Assembly: GCF_042767895.1 (NCBI RefSeq)
Contig: NC_091564.1
Location: forward strand, 34,118,741-34,182,740
Origin: Penaeus vannamei
Lineage: Eukaryota > Arthropoda > Malacostraca > Decapoda > Penaeidae
Reading direction: 5' to 3'
DNA: 64,000 nucleotides
The notes under the pieces were generated by a model. That model was not told the origin of the DNA and ran no database searches. It saw only the letters and a program-made list of their open reading frames with translations. Position 1 is the stretch's first letter. Every line of letters begins with the position of its first letter. Positions 25,310 to 39,278 of this stretch are shown here, piece after piece. The translations under genes and the position numbers were made by a program.

Positions 25310-25564
25310 CATGGCAAAAATACCAAGGTTAGAATTTTGAATGTAAGCGCTCATTACGACATCTTGAATATTTACTAATTTGCTGTCCGGAATTGATATG
25401 ATGCAGGTTTTGCTTTTTGATAGTTTGTTTTCTGTTTGCGATGTGATTATTTCTGCGTATATTTGTATGTTAGAAACACAGAGAGGTAGAGAAAGGGAGA
25501 GATATATGTCCTCGTCGGAATAATCCGATGAAATTTCTTGTCGTGAGTCCGTCATGTTGTACAA
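25301..25564 (-). CDS. Short acidic ORF, candidate first coding exon
   Basis: Reading leftward, ATGs at 25564 and 25555 open an 87- or 84-codon ORF. The N-terminus after the second Met is TDSRQEISSDYSDEDIYLSL, acidic and Ser-rich, then a Leu/Ser-rich stretch. It lies 40-90 bp downstream (on this strand) of the promoter-like cluster. The duplicate at 41552-41656 begins ATGGCGGACTC (MADS), has four residue changes in the first 29 and is broken by a 2-nt insertion after the IS-N residues. I do not recognise the protein. It may be the 5' exon of a gene whose rest is absent, with the real splice donor before the frameshift. Confidence 0.3.
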   Translation of the reverse strand: MYNMTDSRQEISSDYSDEDIYLSLSLPLCVSNIQIYAEIITSQTENKLSKSKTCIISIPDSKLVNIQDVVMSAYIQNSNLGIFAMEN

Positions 25565-25604
25565 TGTATTGAATGCAGAGAATGCTGTGATCGCCTTCTG
25601 GAAT

Positions 25605-25644
25605 TGACGTCACACATCCGGGTTCCGGGATTTTCGCGGGAAAA
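25605..25644. promoter_or_regulatory. CRE, ETS and E2F motif cluster (promoter-like)
   Basis: A perfect CRE palindrome TGACGTCA at 25605-25612 is followed by TTCCGG at 25623-25628 (ETS-type) and TTTTCGCGGGAAAA at 25631-25644, which matches E2F sites on both strands. This density of GC-containing motifs is unlike the surrounding AT-rich satellite. A leftward transcript would enter the acidic ORF. The cluster is unchanged in the copy at 41706-41745. Motifs are seen; promoter activity is inferred. Confidence 0.5.
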
Positions 25645-25719
25645 TATAACTTGTCTTCGGAAAATAGAAATAAATAAATTATAAATTTTGGGGAATTATT
25701 TTCACATTTCCTTTTTTAC

Positions 25720-25853
25720 CGATATTGGAGAGATGGTTTGCGAGCTAATTTTTCCCTGTTTAAAGTCTTTAGTTGATACTTCACGTAAGCCCTTTAAAAC
25801 ATTGTCCAAGGCAGACAAGCCTTGTTCACTGATGCCAGACATGAAGTGTCTTG
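25720..25853 (-). CDS. Candidate internal exon, unknown protein
   Basis: On the minus strand, TTGTACTTGTATAG at the right edge resembles an acceptor, and TCG|GTAAAAAAGG at the left edge a donor. The 134-nt segment between has an open frame with normal amino-acid mix (RHFMSGISEQGLSALDNVLK, then a Lys/Ser-rich end). The plus strand of the same stretch is also open (an 82-codon ORF at 25688-25936), so strand is uncertain. It lies upstream of the promoter-like cluster in the leftward sense, so it cannot simply belong to the same transcript as the acidic ORF unless that promoter is alternative. No family recognised. Confidence 0.2.
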
Positions 25854-26327
25854 CTATACAAGTACAAATCGTGACAGTCCTTGGAGAGCATAGAAACGTC
25901 AAAATAGCACACAACATATACATATTTGGGTTTTAAAAGCAATAGACAAGTATTCCCACCAACAATCTCGGTGGGATAAGTATGCATAAGTCGAGGGTGG
26001 AGTTTACTTCATTGTCGTTTGGTAACAGTTTCAGCGCGCATTTCAAAACAGCTGACAAGCTAGCGCCGCATCAAGAAGGCAGAGAAGTAAATAAATCTAC
26101 CCAAACATCTTAACAAAGCGCAATATTTTCTCCTATATTCATTACAGTGCCTCTAAAACAGTGACACACACTTCCGATGGGCAACCCTTGCACTCTGACG
26201 CGTTATCAAAACGAATGAACATCCCTGGACTAAATATAGGCCTACCCATTCCCAGAACATTCCCTGCTTAAAACGCCTATAATTCATTCGATGGATACAA
26301 CACGAACTTACATTTGGGAACTTAATA

Positions 26328-26344
26328 TGTGTGTGTGTGTGTGC

Positions 26345-26434
<90 letters not shown>

Positions 26435-26510
26435 CAGAGAGAGAGAGAGAAGCAGAGAGAGAGAGAGAGAGAGGGGCATAGAGAGAGAGGGGGGGGGAGA
26501 CACAGACAGA
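26328..26510 (+). repeat. (TG)n then (AG)n microsatellite
   Basis: A short GT tract followed by a long pure AG tract inside the non-satellite insert. Confidence 0.95.
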
Positions 26511-26700
26511 CAGACAACAAAAGAGACTGACATTACCTAGTATACACTAATGCAACAAAATACAGTCAGAATCACGAAATCGAATGAATGAGAAAGACCA
26601 AAGAGGCATCTAAATACACGCTTCTAAAACGACCAATACGGCAAGACAGAGCACAACCACACTATAACTTCCACCATATAATTGACGTTTGGAAATGATC

Positions 26701-27822
26701 GTAAAACAACTTTCACTCGTGTGACTTATCCCTTTTTGATTCTGTCATTTATTTTACATTTTGACAAGGCTGGAAACTGCTGTACTTTATAAATGATTAT
26801 ATATTATATAAATATTATGATTTCTTTCAAAACTCCTGATCGCTCTAAAAAATGTATTTCCTTATTTTACAAAATAATTAATTTTATAAAAGAGAAAACA
26901 TTTTCATATGAAATTTAACAAATTTATTCAAAACTGAATGAGGTCCAAATTATACTCATCTCACCATCACTATTATCCTTATTTTCCTTAACAACATTAT
27001 TAATATCATTACCATTCTCTTCAATTTTATTATCATCATTAGTACTACTATTAGCATTATCTTGGTGCTACTAATGTATCATCATCATCATCATTATAAC
27101 TATTATTAACTATCATTACCGTTATTATCAGTATCATTATCATCGTCCCTTTATTATATAACTATTTCTGATGTTATCATTGGCATTGGCATTATTAATA
27201 CATCTTTTTATCATTACTATCACTGATATCGGATTTTACTTTTGCTATTTTTGGTATTGGCATTATCATTGTGATAAATTTGTATAAAACCCTATTTTTT
27301 TCTCTGGGATGACCTCAGGTTTACTTATTTAGTCTCAAAAAGGGGTCTTGTGAGGTATTTTTTTATAATCATTATTGTCGTGTTTTACTTTTCGGCAATG
27401 CTGGAAACTGCATGATTATAATAAGTATAATTTAATCATTATAATAAGTAAAATTATAATAAAAGTAGAATTATAATAATAAGTAAAATTATAACAAGTA
27501 TATTTTTTCCCCTTCTCTTTGTCATATCTTCCACCAGGTCAGGTAACTCATGAATATATATATTAGTTAAATTATGTTTCGTTTATTGAGATTTCTTAGT
27601 TCGTTGAATAACACCAATCCTATTTAAAATCTTATAAACCAAAAACAGCTTACAAATAATTTGCAAAAGCATTAATAGCATAATATATATAATTTACTGC
27701 TGCTCAAATTACTGTACATTTCAATGCTTCGTGAACTGTAGCAGTTTGATTTGAGTTCAGTATATTTTGTTTTTAATTTGTTTTTATTCTACCTATTCGT
27801 TCTTTGGCAAATTTGGTACCTC

Positions 27823-27826
<4 letters not shown>
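26701..27826 (+). repeat. Satellite module B, copy 2
   Basis: It starts with a diverged CTCGTGTGACTTATCCC motif, then the B text with ATC/ATT tracts, CTGGGATGACCTCAGG, ATAATAAGTAAAATTATAA runs and the TTGGTACCTCATATGAG end. Confidence 0.75.

Positions 27827-27854
<28 letters not shown>
27827..27854 (+). repeat. (AG)n microsatellite at inversion edge
   Basis: An AG tract directly joined to the inverted block. Confidence 0.9.
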
Positions 27855-29832
<1,978 letters not shown>

Positions 29833-30255
29833 AATCAAGATGGCGACAGACTGACGGCGAGAAACAAACCCCAGATGAGACTGCACACAAGATGGCGCTG
29901 TCATGATAACTGAATTTCTCTAAGGATCTCTTTCTAATCCTTTGGAACGAAAGGCACATCACGCAGCGAGAACTTAGCGAGGTCGCTCAGAATAAAGAAA
30001 AGCGAACCATATATTTTATCAGTGAGAAAAATACAAATGTCTTGTAAAAAAAAAAAAAAAAAAAAATTAACTCATCTTTCTCATTGATGTAAAAAAAAAG
30101 TAAAAAGAATGATCCTACTATTACATTGAACACAAACTAATATGCACATAAACAAAATCATGCAGAAAATAACTCGTCACGTGTTTAAATCACATTTCCT
30201 CAAACCTCAAACTACTTATTTTAAATAGATGATCACCGAATAGGTTAACCACAAC

Positions 30256-30321
30256 GCAGTGGTGCACTGGTACGGCGCGTGACTTCGACTCCGAGGTCCC
30301 GCGTTCGATTCCCAGTCAAGC
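30256..30321 (+). repeat. tRNA-Arg(TCG)-derived element, copy 9
   Basis: Core and GTTCCACGTAGGTGCCCTGCGG body as in copies 1 and 2. Confidence 0.65.
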
Positions 30322-31805
30322 CGAGTGGACGGTGTGGTTCCACGTAGGTGCCCTGCGGAAACAACTTTTTAAATTTATTTATTTTATAATATTATAATTT
30401 GGTGTGCAGTTGGCAAAAATAAGCAAATAAAAGAATCAAAATAATTTACATAACATATGCAACTTACTCGGGAATACTGTGTGAGAACTTAATAATAAAA
30501 GTTGCGAATCTCAAATTTCTCTTTAGTGAAGTGTCTCACAGTCATAATATCGCTATCACTAAGCTAATCTATTTATCCCAGTCGGCAATGTGACCTTTCC
30601 TACTAGCCGATGCCAATTTTGTTAACAAAAAAGACCTACTATATAATCAATTCATTATGGTTCTTGTAGTTTTTACAAAGTCATTCTCAAGAAATTACAT
30701 ACAAATGTGTTTTTGGAGTGTCGGGGGAGAGGGAAGGGGGAGGGGGGAGGGAGGTCCAAATATCCCATTAAAGTTACGATAATCATCATGATAGCCAACT
30801 TTATGTTATTGATATCATTATCAATACCACTGTCAATACTATTCTTCTCATTATAATTGTTTATGTTTTTTCTATTATATTTCATATTGTCTAACTGTTG
30901 TAATTCTCATTATCATTCAGTATGGTCGTTAACCTCATTTTTCTCCAGGATGACATCTTTGGCCTGAGGAATACATTTTGTCTCAAAATAGACTCGTGTG
31001 ACTTGTCCCTTTTTGATCATTTTACTCTTGAAAAAAGTTGCAAACTGTTGTACTTTATAAATGCGACATCCAAAGAGAAAATTACGTGTCTGATATATCT
31101 GTCATCACTCCAATTTTAAGTAAAATTGACTGAAGTACAAATTATACACACTATTATTACTATTATTATTACTATTATTATCAATATCACTGGAATTATA
31201 ACTGTTATCATTATTTCTGTCATCATCATCATTATCATCATCATTTGTATTACTGCTATCTTTACCATTATAATCATTATCATTAGTATTACTATTAGCA
31301 TTATTATATTACTATTACTGTTAATATCATCATTATAAGTAATGGGGAATATCATTACCCTTAATATCAATATCATCATGCCTTTATTATGATAACTATT
31401 TGCTGTTATTGTTGGCATTATCAGTGCAACATTTCTTATCATTACTATCATTGATACCGAATATTGATATTGTTATCGGTGCTGCCATTATCATCGTGAT
31501 CAATTCATATTTTTTTCTCTAGGATGACCTAAGGTTTGCTCAATTAGTCTAAAAAAAATTATCTTATTATTATTGTCGTGTGTTTTATTTGGTAATGCTG
31601 GAAATTCTGAAGGCCAGAGTCAAGTTAAATTTTTCTCCTTTCTTCTGTGATATATTTCACCATTTACGCTCGCTTATGAAAAATAAATATTGACTCTCCC
31701 TTTTTTGGTAATCATTTAGTTACTTAAATTCGAAGATTCCTATTTATAATCTCATAAACGAGAAACAGCTTTCATAGCATTCATACAATAGAATTATTAG
31801 CATAA

Positions 31806-31856
31806 GGAGAGAGAGAGAGAGGAGAGAGAGAGAAAGAGAGAGAGAGAGACAGAGAG

Positions 31857-31911
<55 letters not shown>

Positions 31912-31978
31912 AAGAAAGACAGATTCAGAGTTACACACACACACACACACACGCACAGAGAGAGAGAGAGAGAGAGAA
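31806..31978 (+). repeat. (AG)n-(AC)n-(AG)n microsatellite
   Basis: AG with GGAG interruptions, a GAAAGAAAGACAGATTCAG linker, a short AC tract and AG again. Confidence 0.95.
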
Positions 31979-32033
31979 GAGGAGAGGGAATTATTCTCCA
32001 AAGAAATCGGTTCCTTCTCTAACAGCAGTAGAT

Positions 32034-32147
32034 TCAACGCCTCCGACGAGACAGATCACGAAGGGCAACGACAATGGAAAGCCAACAACGCGAGCCTTGT
32101 CGACTCCCGCCGGGGAATCCCAGTGAAACCACAAGATCTTTTGATAC
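32034..32147 (+). repeat. GC-rich 114-bp insert, copy 1
   Basis: In other units the flank reads GTAGTAGA-TAT-ATGAAAT. Here about 114 bp of GC-richer DNA is inserted, from TTCAACGCCTCCGACGAG to CTTTTGATAC. The same insert at the same site occurs at 60484-60598. Both strands stay open across it, but no protein family is recognised. Confidence 0.7.
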
Positions 32148-32344
32148 ATGAAATGCGGTATGTAGTTCTCAAAAACAAAATCATGTTGCAAAAGGAAGAC
32201 ACTAAAAGCCAAAACGGTAAATCGAGAAAAAAGAATATTCCCAATAAATAGAAACTGACAATGCGGAATCTAAAAATTGATACACGGAAATTTAATTTAC
32301 GTACAGTGAGAAAGGAAATCAAGAGAAACAAACAATTCATTTTG

Positions 32345-33958
32345 CAATAATCAAGATGGCGACTGACTGACGGCGAGAAGCAACCCCAGATGAGACTGCA
32401 CACACGATGGCGCTGTCATGATAAATTTCTTTAAGGATCTCTTTCTAATCCTTTGGAACGAAAGGCACATCACGCAGCGAGATCTTAGCGAGATCGCTCA
32501 GAATAAAGAAAAGCGAACTATATATGTTATCAGTGAGGAAAAACAAATGTCTTAAACATAAATAAATAAATAAAAGATGAACTCAATTTTCTCATTGATG
32601 TAAAAAAATAAAAAGGATGATCCTGCAATTACTGGGAACACAAACTAGTATGCAAATAAACAAAATCAACTGCAGAATAACTTTTGACATATAAACATAT
32701 TTCATCACCTCTCAAACTACTTATTTTATATAGATAATCACCGAACAGGTTAATCACAACGCAGTGGTGCACTGGTACGGCGCGCGACTTCGACTCCGAG
32801 ATCCCGCGTTCGATTCCCAGTCAAGCCGAGTGGACGGTGTGGTTCCACGTAGGTGCCCTGAGAAAATATCTTTTTTTTTGTGTGTAATTTATTTATTTAT
32901 TGTTTATAATTTGGTGTGCAGTTATCACAAACATGAGCAAATAAAGAATCAAAATCATTTACATAACATATCATGCAACTTACTCGGGAATATTGTGTGA
33001 GAACTTAATCAATAATAAAGGTTTCTCTTTAGTGGTGTCTCACAGCCATGATATCGCTATCACTAAGCTAATCTATTTATCCCAGTCGGCAATGTGACCT
33101 TTCCTACTAGCTGATGACAATTTTGTTAACAAAAAAGACCTACTATACGATAAATGCAATATGGTTTTATATATCACAGACATTGGCATTATTAATACAT
33201 TTTTTTATCATTACTATTACTGATATCTATTTTTTTTTTGGGGGGGGGGGGGTATTGGCATTATTATCGTGATGAATTTGTATAAAACCCTATTTTTTCT
33301 CTGGGATGACCTCAGGTCAGTCTCAAAAAGGGACCTTGTGTGGTATTTTTTTTCATTATCATTATTGTCGTGCGTTTTACTTTTCGGCAATGCTGGAAAC
33401 TGTTTAATTATAATAAGTATGATTTAATAATTATGATAATAAGAAAAATTATAATATGATTTTTCCCCTTCTCTTATTAATATCTTCCACCAGTTCAGGT
33501 CGTTCATGAATATATATATTAGTTGTAACATGTTTTGTTTCATTGTGATTTCTTTGTTCGTTGAATAACACATATGCTTTTTATAATCTAACAAACCAGA
33601 AACAGCTTACAAATGAAACATTAATAGCATAATATATATAAATCACTGCTGCTAGGTACTTCTAGAAATTTATCGATAATGAACTATAACAGTTTGCCTT
33701 GAGTTCAGTATATTTTTCTTTTAATTTGTTTTTATTGCATACCTATTCGTTCTTTGGTCAATTTAGTACCTCATATGAGAGAAACAGAGAGAGAATGAGA
33801 GGGAAGAAAGACAGATTTAGAATTAGACACACAAGGGGAGAGGGAATTTTTCTCTAAAGAAATAGGTTTCTTATCTAATAGTAGTAGATATATGAAATAC
33901 AGCATGTAGTTCTCAAAAACAAAAAGATGCTGCAAAAGGAAGACACTAAAAGCCAAAA
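32345..33958 (+). repeat. Satellite unit U9 (M1 fused to shortened B)
   Basis: YY1-like motif at 32353-32361 and Arg-like at 32761. M1 ends after ACCTACTATACG and switches at about 33165 to module B text (GACATTGGCATTATTAATAC), so the G-rich block and M2 are absent. A pure G12 run lies near 33240-33252. Confidence 0.75.
32761..32826 (+). repeat. tRNA-Arg(TCG)-derived element, copy 10
   Basis: Two core changes: GCGCGCGACTT for GCGCGTGACTT and GAGATCCCG for GAGGTCCCG. Confidence 0.6.
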
Positions 33959-35489
33959 CGGTAAATCGAAGAAAAAAAATATTCCCAATAAAGAGAAACT
34001 GACAATGCGGAATCTAAAAATAGAAACAAGATAATTCAGTTTACGTACATATTTTACGTATATATTTTATCAGTGAAAAAAATGTAAAAGAAAATTAACT
34101 CGATTTTCTCATTGATGTAAAAAAAAAAAAAAAAAAAATGATCCTACTATTACTGTGAACACAAACTAGTATGCAAATAAACAATATCATGCATAAAATA
34201 ACTCTTGACACGTGTTTAAATTACATTTCCTCAAACCTCAAACTACTTATTTTAAATAGATGATCACCGAACAGGTTAACCACAACGCAGTGGTGCACTG
34301 GTACGGCGCGTGACTTCGACTCCGAGGTCCCGCGTTCGATTCCCAGTCAAGCCGAGTCGACGGTGTGGTTCCACGTAGGTGCCCTGCGGAAGTAACTTTT
34401 TAAATATATTTCTTTTGTGATTTTATAATTTGGTGTGCAGTTATCATAAAAATAAGCAAATAAAGATTCAAAATAATTTACATAGCATGCAACTTACTCG
34501 GGAATACTTAATCAATAATAAAAGTTGCGAATCTCAAATTTCTCTTTAGTGAAGTGTCTCAGTCATAATATCGCTATCACTAAGCTAATCTATTTATCGC
34601 AGTCGGCAATGTGACCTTTCCTACTAGCCGATGGCAATTTTGTTAACAAAAAAGACCTACTATACGATAAATTCAATATGGTTCTATATATCACTGACAA
34701 GGGCATTATTAATACATATGTTTTATCATTACTATCACTGATATCGAATTTTAATTTTGTTTTTTTGGGGGGTATTGGCATTATTATCATGATGAATTTG
34801 TATAAAACCCTATTTTTTCTCTGGGATGACCTCAGGTCAGTCTCAAAAAGGGGCCTTGTGAGGTATTTTTTTCATTATCATTATTGTCGTGTGTTTTACT
34901 TTCCGGCAATGCTGGAAACTGTATAATTATAATAAGTATGATTTGATAATTATAATAAGTAAAATTATAATAAAAGTAGAATTATGATAATAAGAAAAAT
35001 TATAATATGATTTTTCCCCTTCTCTTACTAATATCTTCCACCAGTTCAGGTAGTTCATGAATATATATATATTAGTTGTAACATGTTTTGTTTCATTGTG
35101 ATTTCTTTGTTCGTTGAATAACACATATCCTTTTTATAATCTTATAAACCAGAAACAGCTTACAAATGAAACATTAATAGCATAATATATATAAATCACT
35201 GCTGCTAGGTACTGCTAGAAATTTATCGATAATGAACTATAACAGTTTGCTTTGAGCTCAGTATATTTTGCTTTTAATTTGTTTTTATTGCATACCTATT
35301 CGTTCTTTGGTAAATTTAGTACCTCATATGAGAGAGACAGAGAGAGAGAGAGAGGGAAGAAAGACAGAGGGAGAGAGGGATTTTTTCTCTAAATAGGTTT
35401 CTTATCTAATAGTAGTAGATATATGAAATACAGCATGTAGTTCTCAAAAACAAAATGATGCTGCAAAAGGAAGACACTAAAAGCCAAAA
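33959..35489 (+). repeat. Short 1.53-kb unit U10 (M1-B)
   Basis: M1 has lost both YY1-like motifs by a jump from TTTACGTACAT to ATATTTTATCAGTG, keeps the Arg-like element, then passes into shortened B. Its start text recurs at 35490, which defines a short tandem with about 1.53 kb spacing. Confidence 0.75.
34287..34352 (+). repeat. tRNA-Arg(TCG)-derived element, copy 11
   Basis: Core intact; GCCGAGTCGACGG follows instead of GCCGAGTGGACGG, shared with copy 16. Confidence 0.65.
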
Positions 35490-35809
35490 CGGTAAATCGA
35501 AGAAAAAAAATATTCCCAATAAAGAGAAACTGACAATGCGGAATCTAAAAATAGAAACAAGATAATTCAGTTTACGTACATATTTTACGTATATATTTTA
35601 TCAGTGAAAAAATGTTAGAAAAAAAAAATTAACTCGATTTTCTCATTGATGTAAAAAAAAATGATCCTACTATTACTGTGAACACAAACTAGTATGCAAA
35701 TAAACAATATCATGCATAAAATAACTCTTGACACGTGTTTTAATCACATTTCCTCAAACCTCAAACTACTTATTTTAAATATATGATCACCGAACAGGTT
35801 AACCACAAC

Positions 35810-35875
35810 GCAGTGGTGCACTGGTACGGCGCGTGACTTCGACTCCGAGGTCCCGCGTTCGATTCCCAGTCAAGC
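35810..35875 (+). repeat. tRNA-Arg(TCG)-derived element, copy 12
   Basis: Core intact; body GTTCCATGTAGGTGCC. Confidence 0.65.
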
Positions 35876-37334
35876 CGAGTGGACGGTGTGGTTCCATGTA
35901 GGTGCCCTGCGGAAATAACCTTTTTAATTCATTTCTTTTATTATTTTATAATTTGGTGTGCAGTTATCACAAAAAAGCAAATACAGAATCAAAGTCATTA
36001 AACGTCGCATGTAACTTACTGGAGGATACTGTGTGAGAACTTAATATATGTTTCTCTTTAGTGGTTCACAGTCATAATATCGCTATCACTAAGCTAATCT
36101 ATTTATCCCAGTCGGCAGGGTGACCTTTCCTACTAGCCGATGGCAATTTTGTTAACAAAAAGCACCTACAATATGGTTCTTGTAGTTTTTACAGTCATTC
36201 TCAAGAAATCTCTGAATTACGTACAAATGCGTTTTTGGAGTGTTGGAGGAGGGGGGACGGGGGTCCAAATATTCTATAAATCATGATAGCCAATTTAATG
36301 TTATTAATATTATCAATACCACTGTCAATACTATTCCTCTCATTATAATTGTTTATGGTTATTCTATTATATTTCCTATTGTCTTACTGTTGTAATTATC
36401 ATTATCATTCAGTATGGTCGTGTTAACCTCATTTTTCTCCAGGATGACATCTTTGGCTTGAGGAATACAAACATTTGGTCTTAAAATAGACTCGTGTGAC
36501 TTGTCCCTTTTTGATCATTTTACTCTTTGACAAAGTTGGAAACTGTTGTACTTTATAAATGCGACATCCAAAGAGAAAATTACGTGTCTGATATATCTGT
36601 CATCACTCCAATTTTGAGTAAAATTGACTTAGGTCCAAATTATACACACATTATTATTACTATCATCATTACTTTTACTATCGATATCATTGGAATTATA
36701 ATTATCATTTCTATTATCATCATCATTATCATTATTTTTATTACTGTTATCTTTACCATCATAATCATTATCATTGGTATTGCTATTAGCATTATTATAT
36801 TACTATTACTGTTAGTATCATCATTATAAGTAAAGGGGAATATCATTACCCTTAATATCAATATTATCACCATCATGCCTTTATTACGATAACAAATTCC
36901 TGTTATTGTTGGCATTATCAGTGCAACATTTCTTATCATTACTATCATTGTTACCGAATATTGATATTGTTATTGGTGCTGTCATTATCATCGTGATCAA
37001 TTCATATTTTTTCTTTAGGATGACCTGAGGTTTGCACAAAAAATTATCTTATTATTATTGTCGTGTGTTTCACTCTTTGGTAATACTGGATTTTTTTCTC
37101 CTTCTTTCTTCTGTGATATATTTCACCATTTACGCTCGCTTATGAAAAATAGATATTGACTAACCCTTTTCTGTGACCATTTAGTTACTTAAATACGATT
37201 ATTACTATTTATAACCTCATAAACGAGAAACAGCTTTCATAGCATTCATACAATAGAATTATTAGCATGACATAAAAATTACTGAGGCTCAAATTACTTT
37301 ATATTTCAATGCTAGGTTTAAGTTTAGTACTCCA

Positions 37335-37364
37335 TGAGAGAGAGAGAGAGAGAGAGAGATTTAG

Positions 37365-37402
<38 letters not shown>

Positions 37403-37413
37403 TCACTCACTCA

Positions 37414-37482
<69 letters not shown>

Positions 37483-37487
37483 TCACT

Positions 37488-37563
<76 letters not shown>

Positions 37564-37581
37564 AAAAAAAGGGTGGGGGGG
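37335..37581 (+). repeat. Compound (AG)n-(AC)n-(A)n microsatellite
   Basis: AG, TTTAGTC spacer, AC with CACTCACTCACT interruptions, A run and G run. Confidence 0.95.
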
Positions 37582-37824
37582 ATAGGGAATTATTCTCTAA
37601 ATAGGTTTCTTATCTAATAGTAGTAGATATATGAAATACGGTATGTGGTTCTCAAAAACAAAGTGATGCTGCAAAAGGAAGACACTAGAAGCCAAAACGG
37701 TAAATCGAGAAAAATATTCCCAATTAATAGAAACTGGCAATGCGGAATCTAAAAATAGATACATGAAAATTCAGTTTACGAACAGTGAGAAAGGAAATCA
37801 AGAGAAACAATTAATTCATTTTGC

Positions 37825-39278
37825 AATAATCAAGATGGCGACAGACTGACGGCGAGAAGCAACCCGAGATGAGACTGCACACACGATGGCGCTGTCATGA
37901 TAACTGAATTTCTCTAAGGATCTCTTTCTAATCCTTTGGAACGAAAGGCAAATCACTTAGCGAGGTCGCTCAGAATAAAGAAAAGCGAACTATATTTATC
38001 AGTGAGGAAAAACAAATGTCTTGTAAGAAAAAGATTAACTAAATTTTCTCATTGATGTAAAAAAATATAAAAAATAAAAAGGATGATCCTACTATTACTG
38101 TGAACACAAACTAGTATGCAACTAAACAAGATCATGCATAAAATAACTCTTGTTACGTGTTTTAATTACATTTCCACAAACTTCAAACTACTTATTTTAA
38201 ATAGATGATCACCGAGCAGATTAATCACAACGCAGTGGTGCACTGGTACGGCGCGTGACTTCGACTCCGAGGTCCCGCGTTCGATTCCCAGTCAAGCCAA
38301 GTGGACGGTGTGGTTCGGCGTAGGTGCTCTGCGAAAGTAACTTTTTAAATTTATTTCTTTTATAATGTTTATAATTTGGTGTGCAGTTATCATAAAAATA
38401 AGCAAATAAAGAATCAAAATACTTTACTTAAAATATGCAACTTACTCGGGAATACTGCGTGAGGACTTAATCAATAATAAAAGTTGCGAATCTCAAATTT
38501 CTCTTTAGTGGTGTCTCACACTCATAATATCGCTACCACTAAGCTAATCTATTTATCCCAGTCGGCAATGTGACCTTTCCTACTAGCAATTTTGTTAACA
38601 AAAAAGACCTACTATATGATCAATTCAATATGGTTCTTGTAGTTTTTACAAAGTCATTCTCAAGAAATCTCTGAATTACGTACAAATGCGTTTTTGGAGT
38701 GTTGGGGGAGAGGGAGGGGGGAGGGGGGACGGGGGTCCAAATATCCCATAAATCATGATAGCCAATTTTATGTTATTAATATCATTATTAATACCACTGT
38801 CAATACTATTCTTCTCATTATAATTGTTTATGCTTATTCCATTATATTTCCTATTGTCTTACTGTTGTAATTATCATTATCATTCAGCATGGTCGTGTTA
38901 ACCTCATTTTTCTCCAGGATGACATCTTTGGCCTGAGAAATATACATTTAGTCTCAAAATAGACTCGTGTGACTTGTCCCTTTTTGATTCTGTCATTTTA
39001 CTCTTTGACAAAGTTGGAAACTGTTGTACTTTATAAATGGGACATCCAAAGGGAAAAATTAAATGTCTTATAATGTTTTCATCACCAATTTTGAGTAAAA
39101 TTGACTGAGGTCCAAATTATACACACATTATTATTTCTATTATTATTACTATTATTATCAATATCACTGGAATTATAATTGTTATCATTATTTCTGTTAT
39201 CATCATCATTATCATCATTTGTATTACTGCTATCTTTACCATTATAATCATTATCATTAGTATTACTATTAGCATTAT
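37825..39278 (+). repeat. Satellite unit U12 (M1, M2 truncated)
   Basis: YY1-like motif at 37832-37840, Arg-like at 38232, G-rich block at 38704-38735. M2 is cut inside its ATT/ATC tract at about 39278 (GCATTATA joined to CGGTAAATCG), losing half of M2 and all of M3. Confidence 0.8.
38232..38297 (+). repeat. tRNA-Arg(TCG)-derived element, copy 13
   Basis: Core intact; GCCAAGTGGACGG and GTTCGGCGTAGG changes in the body. Confidence 0.6.

Larger units (their letters stand above)
25310..26700. other. Non-satellite insert (copy 1)
   Basis: This is the only long stretch unrelated to the satellite. It begins at CCATGGCAAAAATACC exactly where other units start (AG)n. It contains a short acidic ORF, a CRE/ETS/E2F cluster, a candidate exon and mixed-composition DNA including an inverted repeat CCCACC/GGTGGG at 25955-25975, then a pure (AG)n at 26347-26510 and about 180 bp without recognisable features. 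Its first 390 bp recur at 41411-41796. It could be a captured host gene fragment or an unrecognised mobile element; I see no terminal repeats. Confidence 0.6.
29833..32344 (+). repeat. Satellite unit U8 (M1-M2 plus insert)
   Basis: YY1-like motif at 29837-29845 directly after the GT tract, poly-A run near 30048-30065, Arg-like at 30256, G-rich block at 30723-30751, ATT/ATC tract at 31140-31330. M2 ends in an AG tract without a tRNA gene, followed by the GGAATTATTCTC flank that carries the 114-bp GC-rich insert. Confidence 0.8.
35490..37824 (+). repeat. Satellite unit U11 (M1-M2 fused to late M3)
   Basis: M1 without YY1-like motifs, Arg-like at 35810, reduced G-rich stretch near 36246-36265, acceptor-like junction near 36438, ATT/ATC tract at 36650-36820. 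M2 then merges into late M3 (CTGGATTTTTTTCTCC) and ends in a long AG/AC microsatellite. There is no tRNA-Gln-like gene. Confidence 0.8.

Noticed and set aside
25688..25936. 82-codon plus-strand ORF as a complete gene
   Set aside because: No convincing start context or homology, and the minus strand of the same DNA has better exon-like borders.
32034..32147. Retrotransposon coding fragment
   Set aside because: Short, open on both strands, with no recognisable reverse transcriptase or integrase motif.
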